The notes below the pieces were generated by a model. That model was given only the letters and a program-made list of their open reading frames with translations. It ran no database searches and was not told the DNA's origin. Positions 26,686 through 34,700 of a stretch of DNA of 45,156 nucleotides are shown here, one piece after another. This DNA comes from Clostridium lacusfryxellense (GTDB lineage: Bacteria > Bacillota > Clostridia > Clostridiales > Clostridiaceae), in contig NZ_JAHLEB010000043.1 in assembly GCF_018861735.1 (NCBI RefSeq), positions 1 through 45,156 on the forward strand, written 5' to 3'. Position numbers and translations under genes: made by a program. Numbering within the stretch: position 1 is the first letter of the stretch; each line of letters begins with the position of its first letter.

Positions 26686-26841
26686 GTGACTTTTTTACGA
26701 TGGCTTGGTGGATTTGTCGTTTTGTTTTGGTTAATGGGAGTACTTTTTAGTAAAGGCGGAAGTTTAATTAACATTCTATTAATAGTTGCTGCAATTGTAT
26801 TTGTAATTGATGTATTATCTAACAGAAAAAAAAATATGTAA
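26686..26841 (+). CDS. 51-residue lmo0937-type membrane protein
   Basis: A GTG start five bases after a GGAGGTG site opens a 51-residue frame, starting TFLRWLGGFVVLFWLMGVLF after the initiator and ending in the basic tail LSNRKKNM. It has two hydrophobic segments (about 6-19 and 27-42). The size and pattern match the small lmo0937 family of two-helix membrane proteins found across Firmicutes, which have no known function. It was found by reading the gap between the ECF gene and prfC. Confidence 0.75.
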   Translation: MTFLRWLGGFVVLFWLMGVLFSKGGSLINILLIVAAIVFVIDVLSNRKKNM

Positions 26842-26883
26842 AAATAAATTTAGCTACATTTCTTTAATAAAAATTTAACGCAA

Positions 26884-26972
26884 AAAAAAGTATATATTAC
26901 GTATAATGCATTGAAGTGAGCTTTAGAACTTCTTAGTGAAGTGAATGCATTAATAGTAATATATACTTTTTT
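26884..26972. repeat. Long palindromic hairpin, probable terminator of prfC
   Basis: AAAAAAGTATATATTAC then TAATGCATT on the left is matched by AATGCATTA then GTAATATATACTTTTTT on the right. The inner TGAAGTGAG and AACTTCTTAGTGAAGTGAA parts pair imperfectly. On the minus strand it follows the prfC stop and ends in a T-run. A half copy with the same sequence lies at 44957-45002, so this is a second dispersed repeat family, not just a terminator. Confidence 0.8.
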
Positions 26973-26975
26973 TAT

Positions 26976-28577
26976 TTAATCGTTATTTTTACTTACATCT
27001 GATAAAATAAGGCCTTTATTATGCTCTAGTGCCCAACTAATACCCCAATCATTTTGGAATAATAATAGGTCTCTGTCCTTAAAATCTTTAACTATTCTAG
27101 CATCACTAGTCAAGTTAAGTTTTTCCTTATCAATATTACTATTCTCAATCCATCTTATTTGTGTAAATGATAATCTATCTATTTTAATATCTACATTATA
27201 TTCATTCTTAAGTCTGAATTCTAATACTTCAAACTGTAGCACTCCTACAACTCCAACTACAATTTGTTCTATTCCTATATGAAGTTCCTTAAATACTTGA
27301 ATCGCACCCTCTTGAGCTATTTGTGTTACGCCCTTTATAAATTGCTTTCTCTTCATAGTATCAACAGTTCTCACCCTTGCAAAAAATTCTGGTGCAAAAG
27401 TTGGTATTCCTTCGAACTCAAATTTATTAGATGATGCGCATATAGTATCTCCTATGCTAAAAATACCTGGATCAAAAACTCCTATAATATCTCCTGCATA
27501 TGCTTCTTCTACAATTTCTCTCTCTTGAGCTAAAAATTGTTGTGGTTGAGCAAGTTTTATTTTATTACCACCTTGAACATGATATACATCCATGCCTTTT
27601 TCAAACTGTCCGGAACAAATCCTCATAAAAGCAATTCTATCCCTATGAGCTTTATTCATATTAGCTTGAATCTTAAATACAAAAGCAGAAAAATCTTTAC
27701 TGAAAACATCAATTTTGCCTATGCTCGAATTTCTTGGTAATGGAGGTGGGGTTAATTTTAAAAAGTTATCCAAAAATGGTTCAACACCAAAATTAGTTGA
27801 AGCACTTCCAAAAAATACTGGTGTAAGCTCTCCACTCGCTACTTTTGCCAAATCAAAATCATCACCTGCTACATCCAAAAGCTCCATATCTTCCATAAGC
27901 TTATCATATAGAGATTCACCGATAAGTTCAATAGCCTTTTCATCATCAATACTAATCTTTGTCTCTTTGGCTTCTATTTGGCCATGTTTCCCATCATCAA
28001 AAACAATGATTTCCTTTGTTAGCCTATCATACACGCCTTTAAAATCTACTCCACAGCCTATAGGCCAATTCATAGGATAAGATTTAATTCCAAATTCATT
28101 CTCAATCTCTTCCATAAGCTCAAATATATCTCTAGTCTCTCTATCCATTTTATTAATAAAAGTGAATATAGGTATTTCTCTAAGACTACATACGTGGAAT
28201 AGCTTTCTTGTTTGTGCCTCCACTCCTTTTGCACCATCAATAATCATTACAGCACTATCTGCCGCCATAAGTGTTCTATAAGTATCTTCACTAAAATCTT
28301 GATGTCCTGGTGTATCGAGTATATTTATGCAAAAATCATTATAATTAAACTGCATAACTGAGGACGTAACAGAAATACCTCTTTGTTTTTCTATTTCCAT
28401 CCAATCCGAAACTGCATGTTTAGAAGCCTTTCTAGCTTTAACTGAACCTGCAAGCCTTATTGCTCCACCATATAATAACAACTTCTCCGTAAGCGTAGTT
28501 TTACCAGCATCCGGATGAGAAATTATAGCAAATGTTCTTCTTTTTTTAATTTCATTTATGTAATCCGCCAAAGTCAT
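26976..28577 (-). CDS. prfC: Peptide chain release factor 3 (RF3 GTPase)
   Basis: 533 residues. It is a translational GTPase that recycles RF1/RF2 after termination. GTPase motifs are in order: SHPDAGKTTLTEKLL (P-loop) near residue 18, RGISVTSS (switch I), DTPGHQDFSEDTYR (switch II) and NKMD. RF3-specific stretches include GSASTNFGVEPFLDNFLKLTPPP and VGVLQFEVLEFRLKNEYNVD. The start was set at the ATG at 28577, which follows AAAAGGAG and gives MTLADYINEIKKRRTFAIISHPDAGKT; the upstream in-frame extension to 28625 lacks a site. It is monocistronic. Confidence 0.97.
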   Translation of the reverse strand: MTLADYINEIKKRRTFAIISHPDAGKTTLTEKLLLYGGAIRLAGSVKARKASKHAVSDWMEIEKQRGISVTSSVMQFNYNDFCINILDTPGHQDFSEDTYRTLMAADSAVMIIDGAKGVEAQTRKLFHVCSLREIPIFTFINKMDRETRDIFELMEEIENEFGIKSYPMNWPIGCGVDFKGVYDRLTKEIIVFDDGKHGQIEAKETKISIDDEKAIELIGESLYDKLMEDMELLDVAGDDFDLAKVASGELTPVFFGSASTNFGVEPFLDNFLKLTPPPLPRNSSIGKIDVFSKDFSAFVFKIQANMNKAHRDRIAFMRICSGQFEKGMDVYHVQGGNKIKLAQPQQFLAQEREIVEEAYAGDIIGVFDPGIFSIGDTICASSNKFEFEGIPTFAPEFFARVRTVDTMKRKQFIKGVTQIAQEGAIQVFKELHIGIEQIVVGVVGVLQFEVLEFRLKNEYNVDIKIDRLSFTQIRWIENSNIDKEKLNLTSDARIVKDFKDRDLLLFQNDWGISWALEHNKGLILSDVSKNND

Positions 28578-28816
28578 CACTCTCCTTTTAAGTTTTAACG
28601 TACATATGTATTTATATTTAAGCAACCACTAGCTTAACTTCTAGTAATTCTAAAATTTCATTAATCAAAACTCTACCTATCAATTTTAGCTTTTATCACC
28701 ATATCTGTCAACTAAGGTTGTACTAGAACTTTTATCCCTACGCCTTTAGCCTCACTACCTAGCTATTCTTTACAACTTTTATTTACATACGCAGTAACTC
28801 TTGTAACTTGTAAAGA

Positions 28817-28846
28817 CACATAACAACTATTAATAATTGTTATGTG
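28817..28846. repeat. Hairpin repeat related to an insert in copy D
   Basis: CACATAACAACTATTAATAA followed by TTGTTATGTG forms a hairpin. Nearly the same hairpin, CATAACAATTGATAATTGTTATG, lies inside the core of copy D at 29266-29288. The surrounding 870-base gap (28578-29448) has no gene; it holds this hairpin, two short repeats and copy D. Confidence 0.6.
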
Positions 28847-28949
28847 CCCTCATAATATCCAAAGTCTACTCGTAAACTAATTTCATAGCAGCTAATGTAA
28901 AATACTGTTGATTATACATTTAGAAATTTATATACTTTGTGACAAACAT

Positions 28950-28990
28950 ACAGCCTACGGCTAAAAAACCTTTAGGCTAAAGTCGTTAAA
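28950..28990 (+). repeat. Short GC-hairpin repeat, copy 2
   Basis: ACAGCCTACGGCTAAAAAAC followed by CTTTAGGC. It is related to 6799-6832 and 29053-29084, and can form a small AGCC/GGCT hairpin. Confidence 0.45.
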
Positions 28991-29052
28991 ATCTCAATTA
29001 GTAATTTTCACTTTACTAATTTTTTTAATATTTATATATTATGTAGCAAACA

Positions 29053-29086
29053 CCCCGCCTATCGGCTAAAAGATTTTTTAGGTGCG
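29053..29086 (+). repeat. Short GC-hairpin repeat, copy 3
   Basis: CCCCGCCTATCGGCTAAAAG followed by ATTTTTTAGGTGCGG. It shares GGCTAAAAGATTTTTT exactly with copy 1 at 6799-6832. Confidence 0.5.
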
Positions 29087-29159
29087 GATATTATCAAAAT
29101 TCCCTCTGATGACTTCCACTTTCCCTTGAACTTCCCGCTAGGCGCCGTTCATAATGGTG

Positions 29160-29441
29160 TATAATTTCTCCGAAGTGACTTGTAAGAAGAAGCGCAGAAA
29201 CATTGAAATTTCATTTAGAAATTCTTCTTTTGCGAATATAAAATCTCCGTAAGACTGCCAGGTTGCATAACAATTGATAATTGTTATGTCCCCCAGAGAG
29301 CGACCCAGAGGTCCAGTCTAGCGAACCCGAGACAGGACGTCGAGTGTGAGCGGTAGGGGATTTTATATAAGCAAAAGATTAGAATTTCTTAATGCAATTT
29401 CCAGTTTCAATCTCGCCTGCAATGCAAGTAGGAGAATTCCC
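29160..29441. repeat. Palindromic repeat, full copy with core (copy D)
   Basis: The left arm has GCAGAAACATTGAAATTTC (from 29194) then TTCTTCTTTTGC and GAATATAAAAT. The right arm, 29360-29394, is identical over 35 bases to copy A. The core (about 29248-29358) contains AGACTG (29252-29257) pairing with CAGTCT, followed by AGCGAACCC and later GTGTGAGCGGTAG, the same motifs as in copy C. An extra CATAACAATT hairpin is inserted in the core. The right end reaches to within about 10 bases of the trpS stop on the minus strand. Confidence 0.8.
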
Positions 29442-29448
29442 CCCACCA

Positions 29449-30444
29449 TTATCTTGGTATAAACCCTATTTTCTTTTGCATTTTCCTTAATGTCTTATTG
29501 GCAACATAGTTAGCCTTCTCAGAACCTTTTTTATAAATTTCCTCTAAATAAGATTTTTGGCCCATATATTCATTAATCTTAATTTGAATAGGTTCAAGTT
29601 CTGCAACTATCGCTTCTGCTACATCTTTTTTGAATTGAGCATAACCTAACCCATCATATTTAGCTTCAATTTCCCCCATAGAAATACCAGTTATAGCCAT
29701 TAGTATAGTCATTAAGTTCTTAACTCCTAATTGCTCATCGTTATATTTAACAATCCCCACACTATCTGTAACTGCCCTATTTACTTTCTTTCTTATAACT
29801 TCTGGTGGGTCCATTATTAAAATGAATCCATTAACATTTTCACCTGATTTAGACATTTTATTAGTTGGCTCTTGTAAATCCATAATCTTAGCCCCTAATT
29901 TGCCTATATATGGTTCAGGTATTACAAATGTATCGCTGTACGTTTTATTGAATCTTTCAGCTATATCCCTGGCGATTTCAAGATGTTGAGTTTGATCTTT
30001 TCCTACCGGCACTAAATTAGTTTGATATAATAAAATATCAGCTGCCATTAGCACCGGATAAGTAAGTAATCCAGCTCCTATACTCTCACTATTTTTAGAT
30101 TTTTCTTTAAATTGAGTCATTCTGCTTAATTCACCCATATAAGTGGAACAAGTTAAAAGCCAAGCAGCCTCACTATGAGCTGAAACATGTGATTGAATAA
30201 ACATGGTATTTTTCTCAGGATCAATCCCGGAAGCTAAATAAATGGCTAACACCTCTAATGTTCTTCGCCTAAGATCCTTTGGTTCTTGCTTTACTGTAAT
30301 AGCATGCAAATCCACCACACAAAAATAGCACTCATATTCCTCTTGTAATTTAACCCAGTTTTTTATAGCTCCTAAATAATTTCCTAGTGTTAAATCACCC
30401 GAAGGCTGAATTCCACTAAATATTACTTTTTTATTACTCTCCAA
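29449..30444 (-). CDS. trpS: Tryptophanyl-tRNA synthetase
   Basis: About 331 residues. Class I synthetase that charges tRNA-Trp. The HIGH-type motif lies in FSGIQPSGDLTLGNYLGAIKNW; the KMSKS motif is in PTNKMSKSGEN near residue 195; family segments GLLTYPVLMAADILLYQTNLVPVGKDQTQHLE and DSVGIVKYN are intact. An ATG at 30453 overlaps the AGGAG site, so the TTG at 30444 (MESNKKVIFSG) is the more likely start, eight bases after the site; the choice is not certain. It is controlled by the T-box upstream. Confidence 0.96.
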   Translation of the reverse strand: MESNKKVIFSGIQPSGDLTLGNYLGAIKNWVKLQEEYECYFCVVDLHAITVKQEPKDLRRRTLEVLAIYLASGIDPEKNTMFIQSHVSAHSEAAWLLTCSTYMGELSRMTQFKEKSKNSESIGAGLLTYPVLMAADILLYQTNLVPVGKDQTQHLEIARDIAERFNKTYSDTFVIPEPYIGKLGAKIMDLQEPTNKMSKSGENVNGFILIMDPPEVIRKKVNRAVTDSVGIVKYNDEQLGVKNLMTILMAITGISMGEIEAKYDGLGYAQFKKDVAEAIVAELEPIQIKINEYMGQKSYLEEIYKKGSEKANYVANKTLRKMQKKIGFIPR

Positions 30445-30489
30445 AATTACCATCTCCTATATAATAGTTTTCTCAATTTGTTTAAATAC

Positions 30490-30735
30490 AAAAAAAAGCC
30501 CTATGGATTAATCCATAGGGCGCATATACACGGTACCACCTAATACTTAGAAGCTACTTAAAGCTTCTTCTTAAACAGATACACTACGATATCCTACCTT
30601 TGTAACGTAAGGCTTACGTCAAGAGCTACTTCATTTCACCCCGAATCTTAGAGACCCATTCAACTTAAACATAATTATCGTAATTTCACCCACAACGACT
30701 CTCTGGAATCTGTTTTTAAATTTACTTGCTTCCCA
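30490..30735 (-). promoter_or_regulatory. T-box leader of trpS
   Basis: On the minus strand: AGAGAG (30699-30704) opens stem I; the specifier is UGG (Trp) at 30656-30658 in the context TTGAATGGGTCTC; the T-box AGGTGGTACCGTG lies at 30529-30541; and the perfect terminator stem GCCCTATGG/CCATAGGGC (30498-30521) is followed by a run of T. It should raise trpS expression when uncharged tRNA-Trp accumulates. Confidence 0.96.
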
Positions 30736-30822
30736 TCAAAGACTATATTTATAAGATATTAAAAATATCATATAAATATTGTACACCTACTTACTTTAAT
30801 TGTCAACAGAAATTCTCTAGTT

Positions 30823-31197
30823 TTATGCCTTCCAAAGTCCGTGTAAATTACAGTATTCTCTAACAAATAATACTTCTTCTTCTATTTTAAACTCTGCTTC
30901 TGGTGTCTCACCTGGTTTTAAGTATTTTCTGTACAACTTATTTTCTGTATGAGCTTCAATAAATTCAATATGATGATCTTCTGTTTTTGGATGTTCTACT
31001 GCTCCAACTTTAACTTTAATTCCACCCTCTATTTTTTCAATTACAGGAACATGTTTTTCAACTGCTGCATCCTGAGTATTCTCTTCTTTAAGAGTCATAT
31101 TTTTTCCACAACAGACCAAAGTTCCGCCAGCACTATGAAGTACCTCAACTATATTACCACATATTTCACATTTGTAAATTTGTCTTGATTCAGTCAT
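30823..31197 (-). CDS. dfx: Desulfoferrodoxin (superoxide reductase)
   Basis: 124 residues. The N-terminal desulforedoxin-like domain has Cys10, Cys13, Cys29 and Cys30 (YKCEICG...LVCCGKNM) for the rubredoxin-type iron. The C-terminal neelaredoxin domain has the His and Cys ligands of the catalytic iron in EKHVPVIE, VEHPKTEDHHIEFIE and REYCNLHGLW. It reduces superoxide to hydrogen peroxide without forming oxygen, a defence of anaerobes. The ATG at 31197 has a perfect AAAGGAGG site; the longer frame from 31227 does not. It is monocistronic, and a perfect palindrome lies 159 bases upstream. Confidence 0.97.
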   Translation of the reverse strand: MTESRQIYKCEICGNIVEVLHSAGGTLVCCGKNMTLKEENTQDAAVEKHVPVIEKIEGGIKVKVGAVEHPKTEDHHIEFIEAHTENKLYRKYLKPGETPEAEFKIEEEVLFVREYCNLHGLWKA

Positions 31198-31355
31198 TTT
31201 TATTCCTCCTTTAAATTTAAAAACCAATAAACACTATAATAGTATTTGAATTTAATCTATAACAGTTATTTATTGATAGTAATTATATATATTCTACATT
31301 TTTTAAAAATTTCCTCTTTATTAGAAGACTTTTTTAAATACATATATATTTTATG

Positions 31356-31369
31356 TTAGATTAATCTAA
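31356..31369. promoter_or_regulatory. Perfect palindrome in the dfx upstream region
   Basis: TTAGATTAATCTAA is a perfect 14-base palindrome in the 288-base gap between dfx and the divergent small gene at 31486. It resembles a 7+7 Fur/PerR-type half-site pair but lacks the central base of the usual 7-1-7 form, so the operator role is only a suggestion. Confidence 0.35.
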
Positions 31370-31485
31370 TCTATGCAAGACTCTAACTTAATTGTAAACA
31401 TATAATTATTTAGATAATATTACCTTCATTTTTTTCTCTATTATGTGGAACACTATACATTACATATACTAAAGGAGGTAATAAC

Positions 31486-31692
31486 ATGGCAAACGATAAA
31501 ACAAATACGTATCCACCGCATCAAAGAGATTTTTATGATCAAGAACCTCAAGACATAAGGTCCTATTCAGAAACTGATTCTACTATGCTTCCCGACCCAG
31601 TAACTGATCCTATAGTAGCTATGAATATATCTAATGTTGAGTTCGACTATACCTATTACGGCGGCGAAGAACTTAAAGATGAAGAAGATTAA
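31486..31692 (+). CDS. Small acidic protein of unknown function
   Basis: 68 residues, rich in Asp, Glu, Tyr and Pro, without cysteine, membrane segment or signal peptide (it begins MANDKTNTYPPHQRDFYDQE and ends in ELKDEED). The start has a perfect AAAGGAGG site, and a strong terminator follows, so the gene looks real and monocistronic. I do not recognise the family. The composition suggests a largely disordered soluble protein. Confidence 0.7.
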   Translation: MANDKTNTYPPHQRDFYDQEPQDIRSYSETDSTMLPDPVTDPIVAMNISNVEFDYTYYGGEELKDEED

Positions 31693-31713
31693 CTTTTCTT
31701 AAAATAATAAATA

Positions 31714-31757
31714 TAAAAATGGGATGACTTCTAAAAAGAAGTCATCCCATTTTTATA
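31714..31757. terminator. Bidirectional terminator
   Basis: AAAAATGGGATGACTTCT and AGAAGTCATCCCATTTTT form a perfect stem with a 4-base loop. It serves both the small acidic gene and the converging glucan synthase gene, whose stop it overlaps closely. Confidence 0.93.
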
Positions 31758-34700
31758 TTATAACCAATACTTTATGCACTCCATCGATAAATGGAACTAA
31801 CCCATCTATGCATAAATCACCATCAATCCAAATTCCTTTTTCTCCCTCACGTTTAACCTCAATTACATATTCAAATTTTTCTTTTTTATAAATAATCTCA
31901 TAACTAGGCCATTCGTCTGGAACACAAGGCTCTATTGTAAATCCTTTTCCCTCCTTTAATTTAAGTCCTAATATAGCTTCTATTCCCGTCCTATACATCC
32001 ACCCTGAGGTTCCTGTATACCAACTCCACCCTCCTCTTCCTACATGGGGTTCCTTTCCATAAACATCAGCGGTCATTACGTAAGGCTCAGTTTTATATCT
32101 CTGGCAATCAGTCATGGTTTTTGTATGATTAATAGGGTTTATCATATTATAAAGTTTTACTGCCGTGTCCGTTTTATAAAGTTTAGCAAATGCAAGAATT
32201 ACCCAAGTTGCAGCATGTGTGTATTGACCACCATTTTCCCTAACTCCAGGCACATATCCTTTAATATAACCAGGTTCCAAATTAGATTTACTAAAAGGTG
32301 GAGTTAAAAGTAAGATCATTCCATTATCTTCTTTTATTAAATAACGTTCTAATGACTCCATAGCCTCCGCTGCTCTTTCTTTACTTGCAGCACCTGATAT
32401 AACTGCCCATGATTGGGATAATGAATCTATCTTGCACTCTTCATTTTGAGATGAACCAAGTGGCGTTCCATCATCAAAATATGCCCTTCTGTACCACTTG
32501 CCATCCCATGCATTTTCCTCTAAGTTTACTCTTATATATTCTTTCATATCCTTATATTTTTGAAATCTTTCATCATCCTTTTTGAAAGTGCAAGCGCTAG
32601 CGAAATCGCCAAGTATATCATATAAGAACCAACCAAGCCATACACTCTCACCTTTACCTTTATTGCCTACGGTACTCATACCGTCATTCCAATCCCCACT
32701 TCCCATTAGAGGAATATTATGAGGACCAAATTTAAGCGCTTTATCTATGGCCTTTATGCAATGTTCATATATGCTACCAGTAAAATCTGCCTTTCTTGAT
32801 ACATTATATCTTTCATCCTCGCCCTCAGCCAGTGGCGTATCCATTAGATAGCCCGCTTCTTCATCAAGAATAGCATAATCACCTGTGTTTTTTATATAAT
32901 CCATAGTTACATAAGGAAGCCATAATAAATCATCAGAAAATCTTGTTCTTATTCCACTATCCACAACCGGATGCCACCAATGTTGCACATCGCCTTCAAC
33001 AAATTGTCTTGAAGCACTATACAAAATTTGTTTTCTTGTCATGCTAGGCTCAAGAATACTTAGTGACATAACATCTTGAAGCTGATCTCTAAAGCCGTAA
33101 GCACCACCTGATTGATAAAAAGCAGTTCTTGCCCACAATCTACATACTATAGTTTGGTACATAAGCCATCCATTAAGCATTAAATCCATACTCTTATCTG
33201 GAGTTTTAACCTGAACAGTATGAAGTATCTTATTCCAATACTTCTTTACATTTTCGAGTTCTGAATCTACTCTCTCAAAATCTTTGAATTGACTTATAAT
33301 ACTAGAAATATTATCTAAATTCTCATTTTCGCCCAGCATTACTATTAGTTCAATTTGCATATTAGGTTCTATTTTAATTTTCGAAGTTACTGCTAGACAT
33401 GGATCCATCCCTGCTCCTACATTATTAGATAGTCTTACTCTCTTTAATACTTCAGGGTCCTCTGTGCTCCCTCCTCTACCTAAAAACTCACTTCTATTAC
33501 CAGTGAAACTTTGCTGCTCTCCTCCATATAATTTTAAGAAAGCTTTCAATTTACCAAAATGCTGATTATATGAATTTGTTGCATATATATATTCGTTTTC
33601 TTTATCCAAATAAGTAACAATATGCTGCGCTGTATGCTCTCGTACAACTCCCATTACCATTTCTGCGTAATAAGTTATACTTAAATCACGAGTTATATTA
33701 CTATTGTTTTTAAGTTTTATTTTGACTAGTTTAACGTTATGCTCCATAGGCACAAACATGATTACTTCACCCATAATTCCGTAAGCTTCATGTTTGAAAC
33801 TAGAATATCCAAATCCATGTTCAATTAAGTATTCACCACCATCCCTAATAGGCTTAGGTGTAATGCTCCACACATTGCAGTTACTATCATCTCTTAAATA
33901 TATAACTTCTGAGCATTCATCACTTATCGAATCATTGGACCAAGTTGTAATCTTATTTTCACGGCTGTTTTGCTGCCAAGTATAAGCTGATCCACTTTCT
34001 GATACATGGAATCCAAAATCACCATTAGATATTACATTTATCCAAGGTGCCGGAGTGTTATTAAAGTCTTTGAGTAAAATAGTATAGTTTTCATTTTCTA
34101 CATTAAACCCTCCTAAGTCATTAAAGTACCCTAATGGCTCCAGCTCAAACTTATGAGTCTTAAATGTAAATTGTTTTTCTACGTTTTTAAGTAATTCCAC
34201 CTTCTCTATTTTCTTAGAATTATTTTGAATTTGTGTTACAATCATTCCTTTAGATGAATCTATAACTATCCTAGCTATAGATATTAGAAGTTCTATATCC
34301 TCATCAATGATAGTGGCCTTACTTAGTACAAAGAGTCCTCCAGGTTTATTTTCTTTGTCTCTTAAATGGCTGCTACCTACTAAATCTTTAATATCTGTTT
34401 GAAGCGGTTGGTCATATGAAGCTATTTGAAGATTTATTATAATCAAATCAACTTTTAACCCTTTAAGACTTAGGTATTCATGAGCGTTTAAAAGCTGACG
34501 TACAAGGTCTTTATCCTTGCTCTCACGTACTATTAGAAGCATTATAGGTAAATCTCCTGATATTCCATATCCCCAAAGTGTAAATTGCCCCTTCGCTACC
34601 TTCTTTATATATTCCTCTCTTAGTTTAAAAGTAGAGTTTAAAAATAAAATTTTGGACGCCATAACTTGGTATAAGTTTGCTTGGGACGATTTTATTCCTA

